Source of the DNA: Nymphaea colorata
Lineage: Eukaryota > Streptophyta > Magnoliopsida > Nymphaeales > Nymphaeaceae
Direction: 5' to 3'
DNA: 64,000 nucleotides
Assembly: GCF_008831285.2 (NCBI RefSeq)
Contig: NC_045145.1
Span: 1,860,001-1,924,000 of the forward strand
Below, piece after piece: positions 1-12,039 of the stretch. Both the position numbers and the translations under genes were made by a program. The first letter of the stretch is position 1, and every line of letters begins with the position of its first letter. The notes beneath the pieces are model-generated. The model searched no databases. It had not been told where the DNA came from and saw only the letters and a program-made list of their open reading frames with translations.

Positions 1-395
1 CCTCTAAAAGGAGATTTTTTGGTCAAAAGGAAGGGCAAATGGGTCTTGTCCACCAAAAAGACTAAAATCACCCTCTAAAAGGAGATTTTTTGTCAAAATA
101 AAGGGCAATTGGTCTTGTCTACCCAAAAAGACTAAATACCCTTAAAAGGAGATTTTTTGTCAAAAGAAGGACAAATTGGTCTTGTCCACAAAAAAGGACT
201 AAAATCACCCTCTAAAAGGAGATTTTTTGGTCAAAAGAAAGGGAAAATGGGTCTTGTCCAGCCAAAAAGACTAAAATCACCCTCTAAAGAAAGATTTTTT
301 TGGTCAAAAGGAAGGGCAAATGGGTCTTGTCCACCCAAAAAGACTTAAATCACCCTCTAAAAGGAGTTTTTTTCAAAAGGAGGGGCAAATGGGTC
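1..395. repeat. Minisatellite, about 71-bp unit, about 5.5 copies
   Basis: The motif AAAAGGAGATTTTTT or a close variant recurs at about 6, 77, 144, 214, 285 and 358, a period near 71 bp. Each unit also carries GGGTCTTGTCCA and AAAAAGACTAAA. Copies differ by small indels, so short reading frames through the array are by-products of the repeat and not genes. The array starts before the window, so its full length is unknown. Confidence 0.9.
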
Positions 396-1631
396 TTAAA
401 TGGTGGATTTGGATCTGAACTTGGGTTTTGGATCTAATTTGGACATGAAAGTTGTATTTTTGATTTAATTTGGATCTAAAAGTTGTATTTTGGATTTAAT
501 TTTGATCTAAAAGTTGTATTTTGGATTTGAATCTTGTGCCTAAATTTGAGTTTCGTGCTTGGATAAAACATCATAATCTTTTAGAAAAATTTAGGGTGAT
601 TACACAACGTCAGCATCCTCTCCACTTTTGATCGGGTAAACAAAAAGTTCTCATGGTAGAATATCCACGGAGAAGGATTTCTTACCGATTGAGAAGTTCC
701 TCTGGCTGTTGACGTGTAAGTCAGAAATTCCTCAGATGAGCTACAATCTGCTGCGCAACCGAGTTTCCTTCTTCCGATTCCATCCTCTAAGCGCCTCGAG
801 GATTGGAGAGCACTTGCAATGTGATCGGATCTACTTCTGCACTATATTTGATGTCTACAGTTCCGGTAGCCTTCCGGTTTGGCTCCTCTGGTTCTGTAGG
901 TGATCTTCTTCTCCAGCAAAGTTTCCTTCGCTGGCCAAGCTTTTGGCCCACATGTAAGCAGCTCAAACTCTCTCACGCAGGAGAGAAAAGCTTTCTTTTT
1001 TTATTCAATTTCCAAAAGTTACAAGTTTTGGCACAGTCTCCAGCTTATATGTAGTGGACTATCTTGGGTTTAACCCGTTGTCTCAGACAGATACGAGTAC
1101 AAGACCTGACTCAATCAAATACAAAACAAAGTAAATACAATGACTCGGTCTGGTCTGAACCCAGCCGTGACGCGCTCAGTTTAGCCTGAGCTCTTGCCAA
1201 CTAAAAATGACCCGGATGCACTCTTGGTTGCACCCAGTCTTTCTCTACCCAAACCAGCAACCTCTGCTCTTCAGCCTTGCTCTACTGACCACTGACCTGA
1301 CTGAACCTAGTCCCTTCCATGGAATTAGCCTCACTTCGCTCAAAACGACTTGGCCCTCCCTGTATCTTCTCTCGGTTAACGTCACAATGCCAAAAGTCAA
1401 TAGCTTCAACTGAGCCGCGCTAGCCATCTCCCCGCTTCCGACCATGACTGCGATAGCAGCTGGTATCCCGCCTATGTCCTCTGCAGCCTCCTCGGCCACA
1501 CTCGGCTGTGCTCTAGGTTGGTGCACATCAACATCAAGTCAGTTAAAGATGCCTTTTTGGTTATGACCTCTACCTTCCATTGACGGTTTCACAGATCAAT
1601 ATACCAAAAAAAAAAAAGGAGTCCGTCTCCA
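396..1631. other. Intergenic; degenerate GGATCT-type repeat then unassigned sequence
   Basis: From about 396 to 560 the sequence is a degenerate repeat of TTTGGATCTGAA-like words, the same kind of sequence as at 60,340-60,660. From 600 to 1,630 there are short open frames on both strands with no recognisable domain, no convincing start context and no splice pattern. A poly-A tract lies at about 1,605-1,617. I see no supportable gene. Confidence 0.5.
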
Positions 1632-2329
1632 GTGCCAAATTATGGACTTGCACAGGCATACCAATCTCTTGGGCTTTTGCACTCCTTAGCTTGGAATTCC
1701 AACTCATGTTCAATGATGAAGTATCCTAGAACTGAAAATGTAGGTGAGAAACTCCTAGAATTGGAGCAGGCATCTACCTGCTTTGTTGAGATCCAAAATG
1801 TATTTGAAAAGGAAGCAGGTGGTGAATTCAAGCTCCCTGCACATAACAAGATTGACATTGGGAATTCAGAAATTAATGTGCAGAGTCCTTTAGGTGCATC
1901 GATCCAACATAATATAGGAGGCTTGCTGGATACCAAGCATGTGAAAGGAAGAAAGATCGATGAAACTGAAAGCAACATGATCATAAGCTCAAGAAATCTC
2001 TTTATGGTCAAAAACATGAACAATCTGGTTCATGCCAAAATGTAGCACAACGGTTTGCTTCTCTAAAGGACAATGAAGCAAGGGATTCAAGCAAGCCTTC
2101 TGGATCTCCTGCACGTGAACAGAGGCCTTCTATGTTGCAACAGGAAAATCCTTCCAGCTTTCATGCTGGACTGGACTTTTCTAAAGAGGCAAAAAAATTA
2201 GGCCACCATGGCAACGCATCGCACCGAAGGATGGGCAAGAAATCAGTCTATCATTTCTGGATATTGTCCAAGGATCAGCAGCAATCTGGGGCTTCAGAAA
2301 ATATCAGGAGAGTATCCACTTCTACGTAG
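1632..2329 (+). pseudogene. Unassigned coding-like stretch with one frameshift
   Basis: A frame open from 1,632 ends at the TAG at 2,043. A second frame is open from 2,042 to the TAG at 2,327-2,329. The change of frame falls in an A-run (GCCAAAATGTAG). One extra A would carry the first frame on as VAQRFASLKDNEARDSSK, which suggests a one-base loss in a homopolymer or a sequencing error. Composition is polar and Ser/Lys/Glu-rich, with no membrane segment or signal peptide. The first frame opens on GTG and the first Met is near 1,711, so the true start is unknown and may lie in another exon. I do not recognise the family. A polar, disordered part of a larger protein or a retrocopy are both possible. 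Confidence 0.35.
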
Positions 2330-5300
2330 TTTGAGAATTGTACAATAAAGCATATTTGCTTGGCGTGATTGATTCACTCCAAAATTTGCACTTGATTTGT
2401 TGATATTATAGTGAATCAAAGTCCTCCATGTGATCCTTGACCTTTCGTAAGCTCAAATTCAATCATTACCCCTTGATCTGAGAAAACATTGAGTTCTAGT
2501 GATGCAGGTCGGATAGGGCGCTGGTGCTGCCAAAAAAGTGTGTAGAGGTATGTTACTGAAATTTTTGTTGTTGATTTTTCTGAAAAGACCATGTTAGACT
2601 TTTTCATCCTCTTATTTTGCCATATACTAGAGTGTCTAACTTGATTAGAGCTGCTTTTTTCCTTGGCCTTCCTTCAATTAAATTTGGTTTTTGGTACACT
2701 CATATGCTTGATTCTTATGCAATTCTTAATCTTGAATAGACATACTTCTCGGCAATTTCTCATCCTGAAGGACTGCCTCTTAGGATTCAGGATGCGGAAA
2801 GGATTGGGTATTTCAATTTCGATTTTGGGCAAATAATAACAGTAGGATGTATGTATTGGAAGGTGTAACATCATCATTCAGTCAAAGCAACAGCAAGCTG
2901 GTGCAATAGGTAATGTGTGCAGCCTGGTCCTTTCTTCTTGCTTGTGCATGCAATGCTTGGCACGCAAATAATTAAGAAGCCTCTCAATCATCCTTGTGTG
3001 TCTCTTAAATTTACACTTTCCGAAGTTGAGTTACCTTTTTTTGCATATAAATCAGCAAATGATTGTGATTTCTGTTCAAGTCATCCAAACTTCACGGATT
3101 GACAAAGCTTTCTACCAGACATAGCACTACTATTTTTGAGTAGTATCACATTTAATATAAGGCAACTGGTGTTATGTTATTATAGGTCATACTGGAATGT
3201 AGTATTATGATCAGAATAGGTTCATAGCCCTATAACCATGTTATTTGGTCATAACTGTATAGGAGTTATGACCATATATATACTTATATGTGGTGGGCTG
3301 TATAAGTAAATATACCCTATTTAGTACATATTTAGTTGAGTTTGGTTTCTAGCTAGACATACGATAAGTTGGGATGATGTGGATGAGCAATAATAAGGAA
3401 ACTAAGAGAGAACATGGGTAAGCACGTGATTTTATTTGCTTTCCCTTATGGACCCAAATTCGAAGGGCATGCACTTAATCCCCTCTCCTCACTCATGGGT
3501 CCTATTTCTCATCGCTGTTTAGGTAGTAGTTTTTTTGAAATGTGATTCTAGATTTTATTTGATTTGATTTTTTTCATTTACATAATCTTATACTAGCTAA
3601 CTATTTCTTGTAGTCTTGCTACGTTTAGTTGTTTTAAAATGTTGGATATGGTTGAGAAGGCCCTATGGTGTTTCCGGCACATAGCCATCTAACCATTCAT
3701 CTTAACAATCTAACCATTCATCTTAACAACCCCCCATCTCCAGCATGTGGTAGATTTCCTTCTATTTATCCCTCCTTCTTGTTTGCTCTTCTTAGCTGGC
3801 GTAAAGAATTTTCAAGTGTAAAAAGTGAGAGTAAGAGAAGGTGTTCCATCTTCAAGCATCATCGAGCACACTGTCCACCACACTGCTGGGTCTCCATTGA
3901 ACTTTCTCTTTACAGGTTGGGACTTGGTTCCATTTGGAATCGTGTTAAGGTCAGGTCTTATTGGTGAGTGTCAAACAGGTTTAGAGTCTTTAGACTTTGA
4001 GACCTAGGTTCAGTATGTATCTTTTTTTATGTTCCATGTGATTCCATCCAATGGTCGTGCTCAGTTTAGAGTTAGTTTCATGTAGTGTGTCAGTTAACTA
4101 GAGTCCTCATCATGTGAGACTATTGTTGAAGGTCAATTGTTCGGACTTTCTTCTTGTGGTGCTTGACTGGCCTTCTTTAGGTGCATATATAATTTGTAGT
4201 CTAATCCAGTGGGGACGGGTAGTTTTCTGATTTCATGCTTGCTTGAATCTTAGTTAAATTGGTTGGTGTCTGATTATTAAGTGTCATGTTTTCTTCCTTG
4301 AGCTTGTGATTTTGAATACGTATGTTAGTTGCGCATGGCATGGTTACACCGATTTATATTTAGAATGTATATGAATATTGGAGCTGTTATGCCTTGGTAT
4401 TTACTTTGTGTGTTTGTTTCTCTTCATTAGTCAAGCCTTTCTGAATGGGTCGAACCTAGTTAGTTAGCTGAATTATTTTGCAAACATATATTAGTCATCG
4501 ATTTTTTTTTTCGTTATTTGCCTCTGATCATTGACATTCCTTATATCATAAGCATTCAGTATTTTTGAAGGTCCTCTGTTTCCGTTGAGTCAATACAACA
4601 TTTAGTTTTGGTATCAACTCTTTACAAAGACAGGTATAACCATGATTTGGCAAACCTATAAAAACTACAAAAATCATTCTCTGTTTCAGAGTCAGAAGAC
4701 TTATGACGTTCTGATCTGGTATAAAGTTGAATTTGGGTTTCATTGTTGGTTTGAAGTTTCTTTGTGAAAATCAGCCGACAAAATTTCAAATTTTTTTCAA
4801 CTTTGAGTTCTTTGATATATTGTTGTTAAACTTTTCGCTGTTTCTATTTTTCACAAACAAAAATTTTGAAAACTGAGCTCTATTTCTTTTTTTTGAATTC
4901 TATCTAGGAAACAGATTTTTCAATTTTACTTTTTACAAATTTTTTAGTGAAATTTTGTTGTTATTATTATTATTGTTTATTTAAGGCTCTGTGTCCACAT
5001 CAAAGCCAATACTCCAACCTACACAGTTTTAGACTTTTTCTTTAGTGGGGAGAATTGTGATTTTGCATATATTTGTGTGTTATTCCTAGGAAGATTATCT
5101 AGTAAGGTTTTTGATTGCCTTATTGTGTTCGAGCCCTTCCTAACTTGGGTCTCCTCTAGAGTTAGCGCTCAAGCCTGTTCATGTCTATAAGAAGGAGTGG
5201 GCTGCCGAGCCACTAGGTCCTCCTTTAGGATCTCAAGGCGTCACTCTTTCTTGGAGTCCTTGGTGAGTCTGAGGATAGGGATGTGGTGCGACCTCTAGGG

Positions 5301-5428
5301 TGAGAATACAGGGGGAGGCATAACGTGCATGGGTGCTTAGGACTTGGTAGGGATTCAGCTTGGCTAGGTGGGTGCTAAAGGAGAGGGGCGTGGAGGGGAT
5401 GGGAGTGATTGAAGTCAGGGGGCTATAC

Positions 5429-5465
<37 letters not shown>

Positions 5466-6446
5466 GGCTTGAATCTCCCTTGTGCATGTCCTTCATCATT
5501 TTCTGTACAGCCAATCGAGTTTCTCTAAGTCGAACATGGATCCATTTGGTTGTCCTTATGAAATTTATGTTCTTTTTTGTGAAGAACACATTTTAAATTG
5601 AATTTTCTTGATGTTTGAATTTTCTTCTTGTTGCCTTCTTAGCTGTAGTTCAATATAGTGGGGACGTGGATCAGGGTAGTGCTCATGGTTCAGAATGCCA
5701 TGCTTGTTTGAGTCTTAGTTAAAGTAGTTGCAGTTTGATTGTTAACTGTCGTGTTGTCTTCATTGAGCTTGTGATTCTATTGCGGATACGTTAGTTGCAC
5801 ATGTCATGGCTATACCAGGTATAAAAGGATGCATGTGTATACTGGAGTTTTATAGTCATCTATATTTACTGCTACTTCTTCTACATCGGTATCTTCACAT
5901 TGTTTTGTTTCTCACTTCAAGCCTCTTGAAAAGGCTAGCCCCTTTCTCTCTTGAGTACATAGGACACTTGAATATGCTTTTTTGTGTGGGAGACTCTACC
6001 TGTCTTCATAATTGTTGATGGTGCAGTAGAACAAGGAGGCAATAGGATGATCTATAAAAATTTGATCATTGGTTCTGCGTGCATTGTATTTTCTCCTAAA
6101 ATTGGTAGCCGATTGAAAGGTGGTTATGAAGAAAGGGATTAGGGCATTTTATCACCTCCTCCTATGCATCAATGTGTGAGTACAATTTTTCAAATTATGA
6201 TCTTATGTTGTTTTTCAGGATTTGTGGATTAATTGGAAAACTTTAGATAGGGATTTGCATTTGAGTTTGTACAATTAAACTTGTTTAGGTATGAAGCTCA
6301 ATTTGTGATGGCACATGTACAGGGTTCATCTCTTTTTTTTTCCATTTTTTTATTGCAGGTAGTTGAATTTGGCATCCTTCATATATTTCTGCTATGTAAT
6401 CTTGACATACTTTTAAAAATTTAAGTTATTCAACCGCTGTTTGTAG
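2330..6446. other. Intergenic; diverged direct repeats and a GA microsatellite
   Basis: No recognisable coding exon is seen. Two related segments lie in the same orientation at about 4,190-4,335 and 5,645-5,815. They share words such as GTGGGGACG, TGAGCTTGTGATT and ACGT(A/T)AGTTGC. A 19-bp word (CTAACCATTCATCTTAACA) is repeated at about 3,690-3,728. A pure GA tract lies at 5,431-5,459. The rest is T-rich and intron-like, so it could be part of a long gene whose exons I cannot recognise. Confidence 0.45.
5431..5459. repeat. (GA)n microsatellite
   Basis: About 29 bp of uninterrupted GA dinucleotide. The Arg-Glu run it encodes in one frame comes from the repeat and is not a protein. Confidence 0.95.
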
Positions 6447-6686
6447 GACCTCTCAAGTATTGGTGCAAGAGAAGCAAAGTTGATGTGCTGGTTTCCTACT
6501 TAGCCACATGGAATGATGATGCTTTTTCTAGTTCTTTAGATAGTGTTGGCTATTGGGTTGAGGGCATGCCATTTGTGCACTCATTGAGTGGTTACTGGAA
6601 ATTTTATTTGGTAACTAGCCCCACAAGAACACCTATGAGGTTCTATGAGAGTACATTCGAAGATATAAATTGCAAAGAGCTACCAG
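6447..6686 (+). pseudogene. Isolated exon of LacZ-type GH2 beta-galactosidase
   Basis: The frame beginning PLKYWCKRSKVDVLVS and running through WNDDAFSSSLDS, GYWVEGMPFVHSLSGYWKF and FYESTFEDINCKELP matches, from memory of the family, the N-terminal part of the plant cytosolic GH2 beta-galactosidase (LacZ-like, about 1,100 residues). That part lies before the sugar-binding domain. The exon is bounded by TTTGTAG and CCAG|GTTT, and its last phase-1 G would fit the next family residue, Val of the VPSNW motif. No upstream or downstream exon, including the NWQMHGFDRP region, is visible on this strand for several kb. A usually conserved Trp before KELP is Cys here. This is best read as a stranded exon of a lost or transposed gene. 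Unseen exons of a gene with very long introns are less likely. Confidence 0.65.
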
Positions 6687-8659
6687 GTTTGTCTTTTTGT
6701 CTCATATGCAAATCAGTGGTAGAGTTAGAAAGTTGAGCCACAGGGCCACTGTCTTGTCATTTAGTAGAATATAAAATGTCATTACACGTAAGATTTTCCT
6801 GAAACAGAAGACGTGTTTTAGATAATAGAATAACAAATTGCACTACTACCCAAAAATAACTTAATAAGTTAATGAACAATATAATTTTTAATGTCTTTTT
6901 TAAGACTCATTTTTAATATGACAGAAAGGTGATGCCACTTAACGGGCCTTCTTTTTGGGAGTTTGTCCCTATAAAAGTTGACTTGATTTTTATATTTGTT
7001 GTAAAGAAAACTAAATCCACACTACAAGATGAAATTGCTTCCTGAAATGGATTTTCAATGAGAAGATGGGTGTTCACAAAAATTTGTCTACATCAAACTT
7101 TATGTGCAACCAGTAAAAAAGAAACACGGCAATTGTTATACTCTCTTATAATTGCTATTCATTAAGAAAACATTTTTCCTTTTTTTAATATGGCAAATTT
7201 TGAAATGAGAAACTGCATGTGGGGCTTTGCACATCCCAAGCCATGGGTGGCCCTGGCCCTGTCTACGATGTCAACTAATTTTATGTGATATTATTTTATA
7301 CTTCTTGCTCCTTTGCCTATCCACCAAAAGTGGGAGTGGTCATTGTTTCTCTAAGCTTTACTAGTGTCATGTTCACATATGTGACTACTTATCTTTCTAT
7401 TGCTCTCATTCACTTATACTAAATTACTATGTTGACAAATACCTACACTTTCTGAGTTTTGCAAGGTGACTGCCCTGTTCATAAATCCTACAACCTGTAA
7501 AGAATCTCGAGTCATGCCTATTCAGGTACTAAGGACTCGGATTGTGAATGTATGGCATGAGAGAGAGAGAGAGATTTCTAAATCTTCGTAAATGTTGTCT
7601 TCGCAAGTTTGTTCTAACTAGAACAGGGTAATCTTGCATAGCCAAGAAGAACGAGGTAATTCTATATCATGCAATCACATGCTTTAAGACCTTGTTGTCT
7701 TTGATTTGGTATTTAAAATATTTGCGATCAAATAGTATTTGAGTATGCTTTGCATTTGTGACTTGTTTTTTTCTGTTGAATAAGAACAACAAACTTTATA
7801 TTTGCATTGTTAAAATTAGTTTGTAATGTCAGCACAAAGTTAACTTCGGATGTTCTTTATTTTTATGTTTCTTCGTGCATTGGTGAACATTGACCATGTG
7901 AAGTCAAATTACCCAATTCCCTAGCCCACCGTTTGCATTAGTTCTTGTAGTGCATTTTCAAGTAGTCCTCCTTGGAATGCCGGACTATGACCCCATATGC
8001 TTATTTTGCAGCCTTTGGCATTCATTTTCTTTCTATGTAGCCCACCATTTTCTTGACCTAAAATGCAACTTTTGCAGAACTTGGCAAACTCGACCTCCGA
8101 ACTGGCTTCTTCACTTTGAGACAAATTAAAGTAGCCACATTGAACTTCGATGCTGTTGACATATGGAACTTTTCTTTATAAAATATCTACGGTAGTTAGT
8201 TTGTCATTGCTGTGGACGAGTATGGTGCAATGTTTAGATATTAACTATTCCATATTTCTGTGTATTGAATAAGTTTGTGTTCCTAGTGATACAAGAAGGA
8301 TGTAGGTGAAACCAACTAAATAGGCTACTGAGTGAGGCCTAGTTTGTGGATGGTACCCACGTTTCTTTGAGAAGCCTTCTTCAGTTAATTATGATTTTGA
8401 GTCAAGCAAACCCCCTCCCACTAAAAACTGTTTTTTAGAGGGTCAAGTTGTTTTTACATGTATATTGTATAATTCCCATTTTAACCATATGTAGTTAACA
8501 AACCAACAAGAAAATCTTGAAAATTAGTGTTATCTTCTCAACTGTTTTATTACATTTTTTCTACTTATATTTTATATTTGGCAATGCTTTCCTGAAAAAT
8601 CTTGAAAATTGCATGTACATACTGATGTATGTGACTCCATGCTCGTGCAAACCTATAAA
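6687..8659. other. Intergenic; no supportable gene
   Basis: AT-rich sequence with a short GA tract at about 7,558-7,574. Near 6,713-6,760 and 7,225-7,260 there are roughly inverted AGGGCCA-type words that could be worn ends of a small DNA transposon, too diverged to delimit. No exon with conserved protein motifs was recognised on either strand. Confidence 0.4.
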
Positions 8660-8763
8660 TAGCAGCTCTTTCATGAGTTTGCTGAACGTTTAGAGAGAAT
8701 TGTGACAAAGATAGGTTGTTTACATATTTTCACCTGCTATGCCTGTGCATCTCATTGCAATGT

Positions 8764-9256
8764 AGCTTCTTTGCTAACTCTTCTTTCTTTCCTCGCATAT
8801 TGTGCAGAACCTGAACACTATAAGCTGGTTGCTGAGGCAAAGTTCCCAGTAATTTTATATTTCAGTCCACATTCAAATTCATTGGTTGATATGTACAGTA
8901 TAGTATAAAATATATACTTCATACATGTATTGTATATATGTTAACATATATCTATATACATATATTAACATATCACATACTATATAAGTATACACATATC
9001 ACATATATAATAGATATATTTTATATTCCACTTATATGTATATACCATTATATTATAGTATAATATAGTACATATGTACATACATATATAGTTTCAAATG
9101 TTATACATATTATGCATATACATACATATATATGTAATATGTTTATATATATGTTTATACATATATGTGTATATGTATATATGATGTCATACATTAATAT
9201 GATTACACTTGTATATATCCATAGTATGTAACTGTGTTATATAGTATGCATCTATG

Positions 9257-9303
<47 letters not shown>

Positions 9304-10721
9304 CACATTGTTTGTTATATATGTAATTTCATTTGTGTATAGTTTTAAATTTTTTATCAAGCTTACCTTAATCTCATCAAAATTCAAGGTTTTATTAAAA
9401 AGAGTAAATGGGGGGGGAGGAGAGAGAGAGAGGAAGGAAAAAAAGAAGAGGAAAAGATAGGAGAAGGAAAATAAGAAAAAAAACAAGAGAAAAGAATAAC
9501 AGATGCCACCAGGACTGTGCTTCCCATTCAGGCACTGATGCAAGCTTCTTTTTTCAGTAAAATCTAGATTCCTAATGTAATCAAACCCTATTTTATAAAT
9601 CTTTGCCCAAGCTTAAAACTTAATTATGCAAAAAGTTTGGAGTTTGAAACTTTAAAGTTTGATCATTGTTTATAAGTTATATTTTTTGCTGGCTAGTTGT
9701 TTCTTAACTTGCTACTTTGGCTCTCGTTTGCTTCGTGATATACTTTTGGGTCACTTACAGTTCATTTATTGGTTCCTACTTCCGAAAATTTGTAGGGGTC
9801 TCTCTACTCGCTCTCGATTCCATACTAACCCTGGTCCCAAGAACAGAGGCAAATGTGAATAAGTGCTTGGTGTTTTAACTAACTTGAAATAATTATGCTT
9901 TAGATAATTTATTCCTTATCATCTGTTATGATGTTATCTGTTAATTTATTCCTGCTTGGGCACAGGCTTTGATGAAAACGAGCTAAAATGCATAGATAAT
10001 GAAGAGACAGACAATGCAGCTCAAAGGTTGATGATTTTAATTGTTAATATGTTCATCGATTGGTTTCTCATTTTGCATTCCTCTAGCACATGCCAATTTA
10101 GTGCTTCTATTAGAAATATATGCACATGAATAAGCATTTTATGCTTAAGTTGGTCATAAAGAACTGTTTTTTCTTCTTGTGTTAAGTTAATTTCTTTTTT
10201 TCCCAAACTAATTACTTATTTACTCTCTAGTCTCTGCTTTCAAATGACATCATTCTGGTGTATCTTGCAAGCACGACATGTTCAGCGATTCATGTAAATT
10301 TGAAGTTCATTTCCTTCTTGTCTGCAATCTCCATTATGTTATTGTGTATTTCCCACATTAACTTACGACAGTCTTGTTCTTACTTGGTTTTTCTCTTCTC
10401 CAACTTGGCTGCCTATTAAGTACATGATGTGCATCCAGCGTTCTAGCCATATATTGGTGCTGTTTATAATGTTAAATTAATCAGTGGTGATCACAATGCC
10501 TCTCTGACATGATAATACTGTGATTTGTTAGTGAGCTCAGAACAAGTTGGCTTTGTTTGATTTAAGTGGTTTTTTTATTAATAAATATTGCTACTATTAT
10601 TGCTGTTATCACATTTATTCAGCAATTTGACATGATTTTGAGCCGTTCAAGAATGACCCTGACTGGAATTATACTTTATTTCATGGTACTGAAATCCATG
10701 GATCCAAATCAATCCTCTTTC
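8764..10721 (+). repeat. Left arm of a large inverted duplication
   Basis: This segment is the reverse complement of 20,461-23,498. Matching landmarks include the exon-like PEHYKLVAEAKFP stretch (8,808 against about 23,450), the GA-rich tract with the poly-G (9,409-9,480 against about 22,760-22,855), a shared reading frame containing LLASCFLTCYFGSRLL (about 9,690 against 21,610), the CIDNEETDNAAQ exon (9,995 against 21,170) and an end point near GGATCCAAATCAA. This arm is about 1.1 kb shorter. It lacks the AT-microsatellite block of the other arm and part of an exon. The spacer is about 9.7 kb. Confidence 0.85.
8885..9303. repeat. TA-rich palindromic tract and (CA)n microsatellite
   Basis: From 8,885 to about 9,185 the sequence is made of ATATAC/GTATAT words that are locally self-complementary. 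A CA tract follows at 9,258-9,292, then TA to about 9,302. The counterpart in the opposite arm is at about 23,000-23,350. Confidence 0.9.
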
Positions 10722-11578
10722 AATCAATATAGATCACATGTCCTTTTTGTTTTTATTTTCAATATTCTGAATTTTTTGTTTTTTCTCTTTTACCTTTTTA
10801 TCATAAACAATACAATTTTTAACTTTCTCTGATTCACAAATGATTCCTATTTTTGTTTCAGCTAATCGTTTGAATCTTTTGCTGACTAATTAGATTTAGG
10901 AATAAATTTTAGCATCACTTCTTTTATTGACAACAATTTTTGTTCCTCGTTGACTGTTTCTTAATTCTTTTGTCTTCTTTTATGCTATTTTATTGAACTC
11001 TTTTTTTGTGTCTTGCTTCAAAATCTTTTCGAAGCCTTTCTTAAGGTGCCAGGACCTTAAAGCAGGTGAGCTCATTGACATTTCTTCTGAACGAGTGTGA
11101 CTTTTGTTGTTTAAATATCTCAAGAGTATTTGATATATGTTTATTGTTGCTATTCCTTTTTCTCTTTTTATCATTAGACAAAATCATGTTCTGAAAGACT
11201 GTGCTATGGAAAGGAAAGTGTAGTGCAAGTAGATCTAGGTCTTGTGCCAAAAGATGCAAAGCTTGATAAGTATGCTCTCAGCTGTATATTTATGTTTCTT
11301 CTTGTTTATCTGGTCACCTCAAGAAAGTCATTTTTCAGCTATCATCTCTGTTATCAAATTTCTGGAATCAAATGCATCAGGTTTGTATTCTGAGTTCTAC
11401 ATGTGCCACTTGGGAGAACGATGATTGTGAAAACCGGTTTTCTGTAATCTTTTTCCATTTTGCTTATTGTGGCTGTAGATTCTGCATCAGAGAAATTGAA
11501 GATAGTGCCATCGACATGGAATAATAGGTCGAAGAAAAGGATGCCTTGTTGAACCAGATGACGGTGGCCAATGTGCAA

Positions 11579-12036
11579 TGTAACAACCCGACCCACTCCC
11601 GGGCTCGGGCACCTGATTCAGCAGATCCCAAACCGCCCCCTAGCAGTTTTGACTCCAGCCTGAAAAAGGCTAGGAACCAGGACAATCTTCTTATCAATGG
11701 CCTCCCTTTATAAGCCCTTGAAGATTCCTCACAATGTTTGATATGGGACTAAACTTCTGGGGTGTTACAATCCACCCCCCTTAAGGCACACGCGTCCGCA
11801 CGTGTGGGACCTGAGGTCCGAGTGTTGAAACTGGCTCTGATACCACTGTAACAACCCAACCCACTTCCGGGCTCGGGCCCCTGGTTCGGCGGATCCCAAC
11901 CCGCCCCCTAGCAGTTTTGGCTCCAACCTGAAAAAGGCTAGGAACAGGACAATCTTCTTATCAATGGCCTCCTTTTATAAGCCCTTGAAGATTCCTCACA
12001 ATCTTCGATACGGGACTAAACTTCTGGGTTGTTACA
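11579..12036 (-). mobile_element. TRIM retroelement (nearly complete, non-autonomous)
   Basis: Two direct copies of a 190-191-bp LTR lie at 11,579-11,769 and 11,847-12,036. Both begin TGTAACAACCC and end TGTTACA, giving the TG...CA ends of an LTR. Read on the minus strand, the LTR at 11,847-12,036 comes first. GTGGTATCAGAGC follows it (complement of 11,834-11,846) and matches the primer-binding site for initiator Met-tRNA. The 77-bp interior ends in a purine run (AAGGGGGGTGG) just before the other LTR. No coding capacity is present. Flanks TGCAA (11,574-11,578) and CGCAA (12,037-12,041) look like a 5-bp target duplication with one mismatch. The two LTRs have diverged moderately, so the insertion is not very recent. 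The LTRs do not show the 5S rRNA-like block of the Cassandra family. Confidence 0.9.
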
Positions 12037-12039
12037 CGC

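Larger units (their letters stand above)
8660..11550 (+). pseudogene. Exon-like pieces of an unidentified multi-exon gene
   Basis: Several short open stretches have splice-like borders. 8,666-8,714 reads LFHEFAERLERIVTK. 8,808-8,848 follows TTGTGCAG and reads PEHYKLVAEAKFP. About 9,798-9,858 reads through ILTLVPRTEANVN. 9,966-10,026 reads GFDENELKCIDNEETDNAAQ before a GTTGAT donor. About 11,175-11,270 follows CATTAG and reads through CYGKESVVQVDLGLVPKDAK. About 11,473-11,548 follows GGCTGTAG and reads EKLKIVPSTWNNRSKK. The pieces at 8.8, 9.8 and 9.97 kb recur in the inverted arm at 20.5-23.5 kb with the same frame, which supports coding origin. The acidic piece is shortened at its 5' end compared with the other arm. 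I cannot name the protein. Whether all the pieces belong to one gene is inference. Confidence 0.35.

Noticed and set aside
1245-1526. Minus-strand 93-codon frame with Ala/Glu/Gly-rich start
   Set aside because: No recognisable domain or start context, and the overlapping plus frame is open too. Support was insufficient.
9187-9543. Minus-strand 118-codon open frame
   Set aside because: Half of it is translated CA/GA/poly-G microsatellite. It has no domain, and the frame is a product of low complexity.
11579-12036. Cassandra-type TRIM
   Set aside because: Cassandra LTRs contain a 5S rRNA-like block with internal promoter boxes. I do not see it here, so this is another TRIM family.
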